NCBI RefSeq assembly: GCF_003986955.1
Contig: NZ_PIPN01000005.1
Span: forward strand, 62,001 to 126,000
Reading direction: 5' to 3'
Origin: Aliidiomarina sedimenti
Lineage (GTDB): Bacteria > Pseudomonadota > Gammaproteobacteria > Enterobacterales > Alteromonadaceae
Length of the DNA stretch: 64,000 nucleotides
Shown here: one piece after another, positions 10,559-20,211 of the stretch
How the letters are laid out: each line of letters opens with the position of its first letter
Numbering within the stretch: position 1 is the first letter of the stretch
Notes under the pieces: model-generated
What the model was told of the DNA's origin: nothing
The model's input: the letters and a program-made list of their open reading frames with translations, nothing else
Databases searched by the model: none
Position numbers and translations under genes: made by a program

Positions 10559-13500
10559 TCAGGAGGCGTCGGCCAATGCCACGGCCTCATCCACATCGAC
10601 TGCGACCAGGCGACTCACACCTGGTTCCTGCATGGTTACCCCAGCGAGGTGGGTCGCCATCTCCATCGCTATCTTATTATGGCTGATATAAATAAACTGT
10701 ACCGATTCTGACATTTCCTGCACCAATCTACAAAAACGACCCACGTTGGCATCATCCAATGGTGCGTCCACCTCATCGAGCATGCAAAAAGGCGCAGGGT
10801 TCAGGCGAAATATAGCAAATACCAGCGACAATGCCGTTAACGCTTTTTCCCCACCCGAAAGCAAGTGAATAGTGCTGTTCTTCTTGCCCGGTGGGCGCGC
10901 CATGATAGTGACACCGGTTTCCAGCAGGTCGTCGTCCGTCAGTGCCAGGTAGGCACTGCCGCCCCCGAATACTTTAGGGAATAACTGACTCAGATCGCTA
11001 TTGACCTGATCGAAAGTTTTGCGAAAACGTTGCCGTGTTTCTTTATCGATCTTTTTAATCGCATCTTCAAGCAACGCAAGTGATTCGTTCAAATCATCAT
11101 ACTGACTGTCGAGGTAAGCCTTTCGTTCCGCCTGAGCTTCCGCCTCTTCGATCGCCGCCAGGTTAATCGCCCCAAGCTGCTGCAACGAGCGGGCTATCTT
11201 ATCTAGTCGCTGCTGCCATTCACCTTCGTCTGCGTCCTCCGGCATGGCTTCCAGTATTTCTTTTAATGCATAGCCGGTTTCCTGCAACCCTTCGAGCAGA
11301 CTATGACCGCGCTCGCGGGAGGCAGCCAACTCAAGTTTGCTGGCTTCGACCTGCTCTCGCTGCTGCTCAATTTTCTGCTGCACACCTTGCTGGCCGCTGT
11401 TGAGTACGTTCAACTCAGCGTCGACTTCAGCCAGAGCCTCAGCAAATGCCTGTTTCTCCGCCTCAGCGTCTTCACGGCGAGCCAGCGCTTCCGCCAGCTC
11501 TTCCTGTTGTTCGGTCGTATCCTGATCCTGCTGCTGGCCCTGCAGACCCGCTATACGCTCACGTAACGCCTCTTCATTGCTACTGCTGCGTTGCATCGAA
11601 CGCTGCAAATGCGCCTGCGACTGCTGTGCCTGCTGCTGCTTCAGTTGCAGCTGGTGGACATCCTGTTGCACCACCTGTTGCTGGTCGCGCACCGCCTGCA
11701 ATTGTTGCCGTGCCTGACTTAATTGTTGTTGCTGCAGCTGTTCTGCCGGCTCCTGATCACTTACTTCAATACGCAGGCTGTCGAGTTCATCTTCCAACGC
11801 CAGCTTACGTTCTTCCTGTTCGGCCAGGGTCAGCGATAATTCTTCGACACTTTGTTCCAGCTCGTCACGCTCTTGTTGCTGCTGCTCGAGTCGTTGCTGC
11901 AACGATTGCAATTCAGTGCGCTGCTCGAGAACCTGCTGCTGACGGTTGCGCAGTTGCTCAGCAACACGCTCCAGTTCGGTTTCGCTGCGTTGTTTTTTCT
12001 CGCGCAACTCACGTTGCCGTTGCTCCAGCGCCGACGACTGCTGTTCCAATTGCGCGTGATCAGCCTGCCATTGCTGTAAGTTCTGCTGCCAGGCAAGAAC
12101 ACTGTCCGCCGAATCGGTTGGCTGTTGAATACCATCCGGGGTATACAGCCGCCCTGCCTGGTCGACCGCCATCAGGTAGGACTGCTGGCCAAATAACTCT
12201 GCCGCTTCCTCTCCGTCGGCGACCAGTGCCACATTCCGGAACAAGTGCAGATGCGCAGCATCACCAGTTAACCGGGTTGCCAGGCTTTTCGCCGGGGGCG
12301 GCTGAGCAATTTTATGCAGGTGCAACAGTCCCCCCTGGGTTAACGGCGCTTGCAATAATGTTTCAAACTCAGCCTGACGCAACACAGGGGCATGTAGCAG
12401 CGCGCCTGCCACCGCTTCAACGGCACTTTGCCAGCGTGTATCAACCTCCAGCAGCTGCAACAAGGACGGCGCATGCGCCTGGCCCTGAAGCCAGCTATCC
12501 AGTGCTGGCTGCTGAGCTGGTTCGGCACTGGCCAGCAATTGCTCAAACGAAGCAATGCGTCCACTGACTTGTTGCCGCTGACTGTTCAGCTGGTGTACTT
12601 CTACACTCAGCGCCTCCAGTTCAGTCGCTTGTTGCAGGCTATGCTGCTTTGCTGCCTGATGAGTCTGTTCCGCTTCCGCTAACTGCTGTTCACTCTCACT
12701 CAGGGTGGCGCTTAACTGCGTCTGTTCCGCTTGCAAATTCTGTTGCTGTAACTGCGCCAGTCGCGTTTGCGCCTGCTGATACTGCACATCCAGCCGCTGT
12801 TGTAAGCTCTCCATCCCGGCCAGCTCGGTCTGAGCAACCTGGATCCGCTGATTCTTATCGCGCATTCGCTGCGCGAGCGCGTCGGCTTCCTGCTGCTGGT
12901 TTTGCAACGCCTCTTCAAGCTCGAGTAAACGCTCACTGCTTTCTTCCAGCTCAGCCTGTTTAAGCTCAAACTCAGGCTCGAGCTGGAGCAGCGTTTCTGC
13001 TATCAACTCAGCCTCAGCGCTTTCTTCGTCCAGCTGGCTACGTAACTGTTCAAGCTGCAGCGTCGCTTCGTCCAGATCACGCCGTCGTTGGTCCGCCAAC
13101 TGACGTTGATGCTGAATACTCTGTTCCATCCGGGTAATATCATTATTGCACTGGTAGAAAGCTTGCTGCGCTTTATCAAAGTCAGCTTTGAGTTGTGCCT
13201 GGCGTTCACGAAGCTCGGTCTGACCACGTTCACTGCCACGTTGTTCGGCTATCCAGCGCTCTAACTCGGTTTGTTCGTCACGCAGCTGAGCTTCAACCCG
13301 GTCACATTGCTGTTGATAGTGCAGCCAGCGCAATGCCTGCAACTGTGCCTTAAGCGTCCGCTCTTCTGCTTTTAAGGTTTTATAGCGCTGCGCCGCTGCA
13401 GCCTGACGTTGCAATTTGGCAAGCTGGGTGCCCAGTTCGTCGCGCACATCGGTTAATCGTTCCAGGTTTTCCCGCGTGCGGCGCATCCGGCTCTCACTAT

Positions 13501-14038
13501 CCTTGCGTCGCTCTTTGTATTTTGAAATGCCTGCAGCTTCTTCAATAAAGACACGCAGTTCCTGCGGGCGGGACTCGATTAAGCGGGAAATCATACCCTG
13601 TTCAATAATTGCGTAGCTACGTGGCCCTAACCCTGTCCCCAGAAACAGATCCGTAATATCGCGGCGCCGGCACTTACTGCCATTGAGAAAATAGCTGGAC
13701 TGGCCGTCCCGGGTCACCAGGCGTTTAACAGAAATCTCCTGGTAACTGGCATATTCCCCCTGCAAACGTCCTTCACTGTTATCAAAAACCAGTTCAACAC
13801 TGGCACGGGAGACTGGTTTACGCGAATTGGATCCGTTAAAAATAACATCGGTCATTGCATCGCCGCGCAAATTTTTCGCCGAGCTTTCGCCCAGAACCCA
13901 GCGCACCGCGTCAATCACATTTGATTTTCCGCAGCCGTTCGGCCCGACTACACAGGTCATCTGCTCGGGGAAAGGTACTTTGGTTGAGTCAACAAAGGAC
14001 TTAAAACCAGCCAGCTTGATATAATTTAAGCGCATCAT
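10559..14038 (-). CDS. smc: Chromosome segregation ATPase SMC
   Basis: An SMC condensin-type protein that compacts and resolves the chromosome with ScpA and ScpB, both encoded at 60-61 kb. The 1159-residue protein has Walker A GPNGCGKSN (about 32-40), long Gln-rich coiled coils (about 170-500 and 650-1000) around a hinge at about 500-640, the ABC signature LSGGEKALTAL and Walker B FCMLDEVDAPLDDANV near the C-terminus. Start is ATG ATG; either Met is possible. The Gln codons of the coiled coil create long false frames on the other strand. Having SMC–ScpAB rather than MukBEF separates this lineage from enterics and vibrios. Confidence 0.97.
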   Translation of the reverse strand: MMRLNYIKLAGFKSFVDSTKVPFPEQMTCVVGPNGCGKSNVIDAVRWVLGESSAKNLRGDAMTDVIFNGSNSRKPVSRASVELVFDNSEGRLQGEYASYQEISVKRLVTRDGQSSYFLNGSKCRRRDITDLFLGTGLGPRSYAIIEQGMISRLIESRPQELRVFIEEAAGISKYKERRKDSESRMRRTRENLERLTDVRDELGTQLAKLQRQAAAAQRYKTLKAEERTLKAQLQALRWLHYQQQCDRVEAQLRDEQTELERWIAEQRGSERGQTELRERQAQLKADFDKAQQAFYQCNNDITRMEQSIQHQRQLADQRRRDLDEATLQLEQLRSQLDEESAEAELIAETLLQLEPEFELKQAELEESSERLLELEEALQNQQQEADALAQRMRDKNQRIQVAQTELAGMESLQQRLDVQYQQAQTRLAQLQQQNLQAEQTQLSATLSESEQQLAEAEQTHQAAKQHSLQQATELEALSVEVHQLNSQRQQVSGRIASFEQLLASAEPAQQPALDSWLQGQAHAPSLLQLLEVDTRWQSAVEAVAGALLHAPVLRQAEFETLLQAPLTQGGLLHLHKIAQPPPAKSLATRLTGDAAHLHLFRNVALVADGEEAAELFGQQSYLMAVDQAGRLYTPDGIQQPTDSADSVLAWQQNLQQWQADHAQLEQQSSALEQRQRELREKKQRSETELERVAEQLRNRQQQVLEQRTELQSLQQRLEQQQQERDELEQSVEELSLTLAEQEERKLALEDELDSLRIEVSDQEPAEQLQQQQLSQARQQLQAVRDQQQVVQQDVHQLQLKQQQAQQSQAHLQRSMQRSSSNEEALRERIAGLQGQQQDQDTTEQQEELAEALARREDAEAEKQAFAEALAEVDAELNVLNSGQQGVQQKIEQQREQVEASKLELAASRERGHSLLEGLQETGYALKEILEAMPEDADEGEWQQRLDKIARSLQQLGAINLAAIEEAEAQAERKAYLDSQYDDLNESLALLEDAIKKIDKETRQRFRKTFDQVNSDLSQLFPKVFGGGSAYLALTDDDLLETGVTIMARPPGKKNSTIHLLSGGEKALTALSLVFAIFRLNPAPFCMLDEVDAPLDDANVGRFCRLVQEMSESVQFIYISHNKIAMEMATHLAGVTMQEPGVSRLVAVDVDEAVALADAS

Positions 14039-14198
14039 TTATAGCTTTTTATTCGCGAGCCCCTAGTCTAGCGGCAAACCAGACCTGACTACAACTTTGT
14101 CATAACTATGCAAAAATTCCGGGGGATATTTGCAGGCGGCGGCGAAGATACATAGTATTAGCTCCAACCCAACAGACCTGACAATCCCGAGGTGTATT

Positions 14199-14738
14199 TT
14201 GCCGTTTCGCAGGCTGCTTAATCTGCTATCTCTGTTTGCCCTTATCGTCGGCTCCGCACACGCGGAATCCGGCAAAGGAGCCGCCAACAATAAATACACC
14301 CTGAGCACCTCGTTGTGGACGCAACATTTCAACCCTCAACCCGGACAAAATAATAACCAGAATTACATTGGTCTGGAACGGCGTGGGCAGAATATGCTGT
14401 CAATCCCTCTCGATGCACGTTTTCCGGCGTTAGAGAATGCCACGCCGCTACTCGGCTTTGCCTTTTTCAATAACTCGTATTATCAGTCGTCCGTCTACGC
14501 CTATGCCGGGTATGACTATGATATCTGGCAGGGTGACAACAGTGCCCTCTATATAAAGTTAACGGCCGGGTTTATCCATGGCTACCGCGATGAGTATCAG
14601 CACAAAGTGCCGCTGAATGACTATGGGACCTCACCCGCCGCGATTCCCAGCTTTGGTTTTCGCTATAAACAGATCGACAGTGAACTGGTGATATTTGGTG
14701 TTTCCGGTCTCATGTTACTAATTGGTTATAATTTTTAA
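14199..14738 (+). CDS. Outer-membrane beta-barrel protein, small PagP-sized family, function unknown
   Basis: From a TTG at 14199 (CGAGGTG Shine-Dalgarno 5 bases upstream) the product has 179 residues. It carries a signal peptide (LPFRRLLNLLSLFALIVG, cleavage after AHA). The mature part has alternating hydrophobic/aromatic strands, for example YYQSSVYAYAGYDYDIW and YIKLTAGFIHGYRDEY, and ends in LIGYNF, a typical C-terminal Phe of an outer-membrane barrel. Size and strand count fit an eight-stranded barrel. Related proteins are often annotated loosely as a glycerol-3-phosphate transporter, which I consider unsupported. An earlier ATG at 14130 gives a worse signal peptide. Confidence 0.7.
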   Translation: MPFRRLLNLLSLFALIVGSAHAESGKGAANNKYTLSTSLWTQHFNPQPGQNNNQNYIGLERRGQNMLSIPLDARFPALENATPLLGFAFFNNSYYQSSVYAYAGYDYDIWQGDNSALYIKLTAGFIHGYRDEYQHKVPLNDYGTSPAAIPSFGFRYKQIDSELVIFGVSGLMLLIGYNF

Positions 14739-14825
14739 CAAAGGCCATTGCCGAACCTAAACATTCATCGTAGTATTAGTAGCTAAGTGTTGATTTATTT
14801 ATTCATGGCCCGAGGTTTTATACCT

Positions 14826-15722
14826 ATGTTCCAGCGCTTACTTTACATTATCGGCTTTTGCATCCTAAGCTCAGCGTCCGCGTCTGAGCAGTCTCCTCCG
14901 CGTATTACCTGGTTAACTGATGTTGACCCTGACGTGCCCGTCGCAACCCCGACGTCCTCTTCTGATATCAATAGTCAGTTACTTGCGCTGTATCAGCCCT
15001 ACCTGAAGGACTTCGATGTCCAGCCACGCTTTGTAAACTCGGCCCGCGCCCAGGCGATGTTGAGCGAACAGGCCCATGTCTGTCGTGGTAAGAGTGTTTA
15101 CAATGAAGAACGTGGTCAGTATGCCTATGCATCGGCCCTGCCTCAGGTGGTTTTCCCGCCGCTGCGATTGTATATGCTGGCCTCTCATCGGCTGGCGGAC
15201 CAGGTCGAAGCGTTAAAGTCCGCTTCAGAAGACGACCATCTCTCATTGCAGGAGGTGCTTTCATTGAGCCCGAATCTCACCCTTGGCCTGGTCCGGGGCC
15301 GTTCCTACGGTGAGGACTTAGATCAAGCGCTGAGCAGAGACCGCCATAGTAACCAGTTGTGGATCCGATCGGTGCCTGATCAAGCGTCCGGGCTTTTCGA
15401 TATGCTCGTCAGTGGACGCATCGACCTCACGATTCATACATCAGTCGCGATGGAACGCTTTATTCAGATGAGTAATCAGGCGCAACCTGACCTTAAAGTC
15501 ATTCCGTTACGTGAAGCGGACCGAGCCTTGCTTGGCTACCTGCTGTGTAATCGTAGCGAGCAGGGCCAGCAGTTTCTGCAAAGCGTCAATCTGGCGATTG
15601 AAGAGCTGAGCCGCACGCAGGAGTACTTTGATATGCATATGAGCTGGGTCCCGGCTGCCGAACGGCCCTATCTGGCACGTTTATACAACGACATCTATGG
15701 TACCAGTTTCCGCGCCGATTAA
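14826..15722 (+). CDS. Periplasmic solute-binding-like protein (family 3 / TIGR02285-like)
   Basis: From the ATG at 14826 (GAGG about 11 bases upstream) the protein has 298 residues. It carries a signal peptide ending near SASA-SE. It opens with ITWLTDVDPDVP and has two alternating alpha/beta lobes, like the extracellular solute-binding family 3 fold. The second lobe contains LTLGLVRGRSYGEDLD and LVSGRIDLTIHTSVAMERF. No ABC permease or ATPase genes are adjacent, so it may be a stand-alone sensor or amino-acid-binding protein rather than a transporter part. It converges with rmuC with a 4-bp overlap. Confidence 0.65.
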   Translation: MFQRLLYIIGFCILSSASASEQSPPRITWLTDVDPDVPVATPTSSSDINSQLLALYQPYLKDFDVQPRFVNSARAQAMLSEQAHVCRGKSVYNEERGQYAYASALPQVVFPPLRLYMLASHRLADQVEALKSASEDDHLSLQEVLSLSPNLTLGLVRGRSYGEDLDQALSRDRHSNQLWIRSVPDQASGLFDMLVSGRIDLTIHTSVAMERFIQMSNQAQPDLKVIPLREADRALLGYLLCNRSEQGQQFLQSVNLAIEELSRTQEYFDMHMSWVPAAERPYLARLYNDIYGTSFRAD

Positions 15723-17011
15723 TCCGCCTCGTCGATGTCCGGAGTTTGTGGCAGACGTTTGTTCGGCTGTACTCCCATCGCCCGGAACTTCTCTACCCGA
15801 CTGATGATGTTGCCTCGCCCTTCGGCTAATTTGTTAAACGCGGAATCCAGGTGCTTTTCGGAGTTTTGCAGCGCGCCGCGCACCTTCTGCATGTCATCGA
15901 CAAAACCAACAAACTTGTCATAAAGCCGGGCTGCGTCTTCAGCAATACGCTGCGCATTCTGGTTCTGATATTCGTACTGCCAGATATTGTGGACCGTGCG
16001 CAGGGCAACCAGCAGGTTGGTCGGGCTAACCAGCATGATATTGTTATCCAAAGCCAGACTAATCAGCTCGGGATCTTTATCCACTGCAAGCAGAAACGCT
16101 GGTTCCAGCGGAATAAACAACAACACATAGTCGAGCGTTCGTACGCCATCTAAACTCTGATAATTCTTTTTGCCAAGCTCTTTTATATGCTGACGCAACG
16201 ACTGCAGATGCTGCTGCATTGCCTGCTCTCGCATGGCCTCATCGTCACTGTTGAAATAGCGTTCGTACGCGGTTAACGACACTTTCGAATCGATAACCAC
16301 ATCTTTGTCATTCGGCAAATGAACCACCACATCGGGCTTAAAGCTTTTTCCCTCTTCATCCCGGTGTTGACGCTGAGTTGTATACTCGTGCCCCTCTCTC
16401 AACCCGGACTGATCGAGCATACGACCCAATACCACTTCGCCCCAGTTGCCCTGCTGCTTATTATCACCCTTTAAGGCCATGGTCAGAGCCTGGGCTTCCG
16501 ACGCCATTTGCTGATTAAGCTGACGTAACTGGTTCAGTTCCTGTTTTAACGACGCCCGTTCCCTGGTTTCATCATTAAACTGCTGAGACACTTGCTGGCG
16601 AAAGGTATCGATTTGCTGACGCAGAGGCGCCAGCGTATGGCTCAATGTTTCCTGGTTTCGTTTATTGAATTGCGCTGAGGTTTGTTCCAGGATGCGTCCG
16701 GCAAGGCGTTCAAACTCTTTTTCGAGGCGCTCCTCACTGCGCTGCAGCAGGCTTATTTTTTCATCCGCATGCTGTTTAATTTGCTCAGACTGAGTGCGAG
16801 TGCTGGCCAGCTTTACCTGAAGTTGTTGTTGGTAGTGCTGTGCTTCACGCAGATCATCCTGCTGCGCTTCGAAGCGCCGGGCAAGTTCGTCGTAACGCGC
16901 TTCCAGCAGGCGTTTAGGTTTCAGGTTCCATAACCCGTAAACACCTGCGCCAAGGGCAAATGTTGTTACCGCGGCAAGGGCCAGCAACCAAACCGGCGAG
17001 CTGAGCTCCAT
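15719..17011 (-). CDS. rmuC: DNA recombination protein RmuC
   Basis: RmuC-family protein, linked in E. coli to suppression of DNA inversions; the fold resembles restriction endonucleases. The 430-residue protein has an N-terminal membrane helix (about 6-28), a coiled-coil region (about 35-170) and the RmuC domain. Visible motifs there are GNWGEVVLGRMLDQSGLREG, FKPDVVVHLPNDKDVVIDSK (the nuclease-like D and DxK residues) and YVLLFIPLEPAFLLAVD. It is preceded by a strong terminator that separates it from fumarase. Confidence 0.95.
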   Translation of the reverse strand: MELSSPVWLLALAAVTTFALGAGVYGLWNLKPKRLLEARYDELARRFEAQQDDLREAQHYQQQLQVKLASTRTQSEQIKQHADEKISLLQRSEERLEKEFERLAGRILEQTSAQFNKRNQETLSHTLAPLRQQIDTFRQQVSQQFNDETRERASLKQELNQLRQLNQQMASEAQALTMALKGDNKQQGNWGEVVLGRMLDQSGLREGHEYTTQRQHRDEEGKSFKPDVVVHLPNDKDVVIDSKVSLTAYERYFNSDDEAMREQAMQQHLQSLRQHIKELGKKNYQSLDGVRTLDYVLLFIPLEPAFLLAVDKDPELISLALDNNIMLVSPTNLLVALRTVHNIWQYEYQNQNAQRIAEDAARLYDKFVGFVDDMQKVRGALQNSEKHLDSAFNKLAEGRGNIISRVEKFRAMGVQPNKRLPQTPDIDEAD

Positions 17012-17031
17012 CTAAAACTCCTTCATTGCTT

Positions 17032-17076
17032 TTCAAATAAAAAGGCCTGTTGCCAATCATATCGGCAACAGGCCTT
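17032..17076 (-). terminator. Rho-independent terminator downstream of fumarase
   Basis: A 13-bp perfect stem, AAGGCCTGTTGCC (17042-17054) with GGCAACAGGCCTT (17064-17076), and a 9-base loop. On the minus strand it is followed by TTTTTATTTG. It lies after the fumarase stop and before rmuC. Confidence 0.85.
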
Positions 17077-17126
17077 GCTTGCATCCATTATAGGCTGCTT
17101 AGGTGTAGCGACTGTCCCAGCTACGC

Positions 17127-18692
17127 TTAGCCTGGAAAGGCATCGGCTTCAGCGATCTTAACCGCCCATGTCGCCGGGCCAGCCTGATGCGCATTGTTCC
17201 CTTGCGCATCCACCGCAACCGTCACCGGCATGTCTTCGACTTCAAACTCGTAGATAGCTTCCATCCCCAGATCATCAAAGGCCACAACCTTGGCTTTCTT
17301 CACCGCTTTGGCCACCAGATAAGCCGCACCGCCGACCGCCATCAGGTAGACAGCCTTGTGTTGCGCAATGCTATCGACTGTCTTCTGGCCGCGCTCTGCT
17401 TTGCCGATCATACCAATAATGCCGGTCTGCTCGAGCATGGTATCAGTGAACTTGTCCATGCGCGTGGCTGTGGTCGGCCCGGCCGGCCCGACTGCCTCGT
17501 CGCCAACCGGATCGACAGGCCCTACGTAGTAAATAAACTTATCGGTAAAGTCGACGGGAAGCGGTTCACCTTTGCTTAGCATGTCGGCGATTCGCTTATG
17601 TGCGGCGTCACGCCCGGTTAACAACTTGCCGCTCAGAAGTACGGTTTCACCCATTTTCCAGTCAAGAACATCGTCTTTTTTAAGCTCATCCAGGTTCACC
17701 CGACGAACATTTTCACCCACTTCAAAGGTAATATCCGGCCAGTCTTCTAGTTTCGGCGGCTGCAAATCGGCAGGTCCCGAGCCATCAAGGGTAAAGTGCA
17801 CATGCCGCGTCGCCGCGCAATTTGGGATCAGAGTGACCGGCTTCGATGCCGCATGGGTTGGCAGCGAGTTAATTTTTACATCGACCACTGTGGTAAGTCC
17901 GCCGAGACCCTGAGCACCAATACCCAGCTTGTTAACCCGTTCAAAGATTTCCAGACGCAGTTCTTCTTCCGCGTTCTGAGGGCCTCGCTCAATAAGTTCG
18001 TGAATATCCACCGGGTCCATTAGCGACTCCTTGGCTAACACCGCGGATTTTTCCGCCGTACCGCCAATGCCGAGACCAATCATACCTGGCGGGCACCAGC
18101 CTGCGCCCATCTTCGGCAGTGTTTCAACCACCCAGTCAGCAACCGAGTCACTCGGATTCAGCATCACCATTTTCGATTTGTTCTCAGATCCGCCACCTTT
18201 GGCCGCGATCATGACATCCACCTTTGCCCCGTGGACCATGTCCAGGTGCACCACCGCAGGCGTGTTGTCACCGGTGTTCTTGCGTGTTCCAGCAGGGTCA
18301 GCGACGATCGAAGCGCGTAATGGGTTATCCGGGTTCAGATACGCGCGACGGGTGCCTTCATCGACCATTTCCTGCACTGTCATATCCGTTTTATCCCACT
18401 GCACATCCATTCCGACTTTGACAAAACAGGTCACAATTCCGGTGTCCTGACAAATTGGGCGGTGTCCCTGGGCTGACATGCGTGAATTCTGCAGCATCTG
18501 CGCGATCGCATGTTTGGCCGCTTCACTTTGCTCGCGTTCATAGGCGTCCGCCAGCGCCTGGACAAAATCCAGCGGGTGATAGTACGAAATAAACTGCAGC
18601 GCATCTGCAATGCTTTCAATAAAATCCTGCTGTTTTATCACTGGCTTGGTGTTGCTTGACTCAGATTTTGCTGACATAGCTTGGGTCGACAT
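17127..18692 (-). CDS. Class I fumarate hydratase (iron-sulfur)
   Basis: Interconverts fumarate and malate in the TCA cycle. From the ATG at 18690-18692 (GAGGTAATT just upstream) it has 521 residues; a longer in-frame extension lacks support. The cysteines that would hold the 4Fe-4S cluster are in ICQDTG, GWCPPGM and NCAATRH. The C-terminal beta domain holds YVGPVDPVGDEAVGPAGPTT. Single two-domain polypeptide of the FumA/FumB kind. It is divergent from pabB and followed by a strong terminator, so monocistronic. I leave the symbol blank because FumA and FumB cannot be told apart. Confidence 0.95.
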   Translation of the reverse strand: MSTQAMSAKSESSNTKPVIKQQDFIESIADALQFISYYHPLDFVQALADAYEREQSEAAKHAIAQMLQNSRMSAQGHRPICQDTGIVTCFVKVGMDVQWDKTDMTVQEMVDEGTRRAYLNPDNPLRASIVADPAGTRKNTGDNTPAVVHLDMVHGAKVDVMIAAKGGGSENKSKMVMLNPSDSVADWVVETLPKMGAGWCPPGMIGLGIGGTAEKSAVLAKESLMDPVDIHELIERGPQNAEEELRLEIFERVNKLGIGAQGLGGLTTVVDVKINSLPTHAASKPVTLIPNCAATRHVHFTLDGSGPADLQPPKLEDWPDITFEVGENVRRVNLDELKKDDVLDWKMGETVLLSGKLLTGRDAAHKRIADMLSKGEPLPVDFTDKFIYYVGPVDPVGDEAVGPAGPTTATRMDKFTDTMLEQTGIIGMIGKAERGQKTVDSIAQHKAVYLMAVGGAAYLVAKAVKKAKVVAFDDLGMEAIYEFEVEDMPVTVAVDAQGNNAHQAGPATWAVKIAEADAFPG

Positions 18693-18807
18693 AATTACCT
18701 CTAGTCCGGCTACAATGGTTGCCCGGCGCAAACCAGGAAACGTGATTCTTAAGCGGCGGTTATGATACTCTGTTTACCTTCAAGCTGCCAGTTAGAGACC
18801 TTGTTAA

Positions 18808-20211
18808 ATGCCTCTGTCATCGTCACCCAATGTAGTACTCAGTCGCGAAGTTCCGTACTCCGACTGGTCCGATACACTGGCTCTGTTCACCCCGTTCAGT
18901 CGCGAACCCTGGGCGTTGCTACTTGACTCGTCAGCCAGTGTTCACCCCAATAGTCGCTACGACATTCTGCTGCGCCAACCGCTGCAGCAACTCAGCGCAT
19001 CGGTTGCAGAGCTGCGTCAGCAAGGGCTGGATCCATTCGAGGAACTGCAACAGCAACTCTCGGCTCAGGCGGACTATAAGGGCGAGCACGACTTGCCATT
19101 TACTGGCGGCGCTGCCGGCTACTTTGCATACGATCTCGGTCGTTTACTGGAGTCCATTGACAGCCCGGACGCAGGGCCTGCAAGCAGTGATATTAATCTG
19201 CCTGATATCGCCCTGGGTTTTTATCAGCACGCATTAATTATCGACCATCAGGAACAGCGCAGTTTTGTCCTTGCCCCCGCCGACCAACTTGAGCACTACG
19301 AGGCGTTCTGGAAGCCTCCACATGCACTGGGGCAATTTGATTTTTCCCTTTGCGGGGCCTGGCAGAGCAACATGACTAAACCTGCCTACCTTGCAAAAAT
19401 TAAGCATATCCATCAGCACCTGCGGGCCGGAAACTGCTACCAGGTAAACCTCGCGCAACGCTTCAGTACCAGCTATCAGGGTGATGAATGGCTTGCTTAC
19501 AGAGCACTTCGTGAGGCAAACCGGGCACCTTTTTCTGCTTTTATGCGCCTGCCTGACGGAGCCATATTAAGTCTGTCACCTGAACGATTTTTACAGACCG
19601 ATGCCACCGGCGCGGTGCAAACAAAGCCTATTAAAGGAACGCGACCGCGCAGTGATGACCCGCAGACTGATACCCTGCAACGGCAACAGCTCGCGAGCTC
19701 GGCCAAAGACCAGGCCGAAAACCTGATGATCGTTGATCTGCTGCGCAATGATTTAAGTCGAACCTGTCTCCCAGGCAGCGTCAAAGTGCCGGCTTTGTTT
19801 GCTATCGAGAGTTTCAATGCGGTGCACCATCTGGTTAGCACAGTCGTCGGCCAACTTGCGACCCCCCAGCAAAGCATCGAGTTGCTGCGTGCGGCGTTTC
19901 CTGGCGGCTCGATTACCGGTGCACCGAAAATCAGCGCCATGCGGATTATTGACTCGCTCGAACCGCACCGACGCAGTGTGTACTGCGGTAGTATCGGCTA
20001 TATTAATAAAGATGGTTCCAGTGATACCAATATTGCGATCCGAACCTTAGTCGCCGCCCAGGGCCACCTGCATTGCTGGGCCGGTGGCGGAATTGTGATG
20101 GATTCAGTAGCGGAAGACGAATATCAGGAAACCTTTGACAAAGTTCAGCGAATTCTCCCTGTACTCACCAGCATGGGTCAGGCTGATCAAGTGAGTCGCG
20201 GTGATGATTAA
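18808..20211 (+). CDS. pabB: Aminodeoxychorismate synthase component I
   Basis: Converts chorismate and ammonia (from PabA) to 4-amino-4-deoxychorismate for folate synthesis. The 467-residue protein has the chorismate-binding domain with AGNCYQVNLAQRF, PGGSITGAPKISAMRIID and YCGSIGYI. The key discriminator is PIKGTRPR: the Lys is typical of PabB, whereas anthranilate synthase has Ala there. The ATG is 4 bases after TTGTT with AGAGAC upstream, a weak ribosome site. The 3' end overlaps the Nudix gene, implying an operon. No pabA is in the window. Confidence 0.94.
   Translation: MPLSSSPNVVLSREVPYSDWSDTLALFTPFSREPWALLLDSSASVHPNSRYDILLRQPLQQLSASVAELRQQGLDPFEELQQQLSAQADYKGEHDLPFTGGAAGYFAYDLGRLLESIDSPDAGPASSDINLPDIALGFYQHALIIDHQEQRSFVLAPADQLEHYEAFWKPPHALGQFDFSLCGAWQSNMTKPAYLAKIKHIHQHLRAGNCYQVNLAQRFSTSYQGDEWLAYRALREANRAPFSAFMRLPDGAILSLSPERFLQTDATGAVQTKPIKGTRPRSDDPQTDTLQRQQLASSAKDQAENLMIVDLLRNDLSRTCLPGSVKVPALFAIESFNAVHHLVSTVVGQLATPQQSIELLRAAFPGGSITGAPKISAMRIIDSLEPHRRSVYCGSIGYINKDGSSDTNIAIRTLVAAQGHLHCWAGGGIVMDSVAEDEYQETFDKVQRILPVLTSMGQADQVSRGDD

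Noticed and set aside
11446-12567. 373-codon open frame opposite the smc coiled coil
   Set aside because: It is a shadow of Gln/Leu/Glu-rich codons in smc. Its translation is a low-complexity Pro/Ala-rich string without a ribosome site, and smc is certain.
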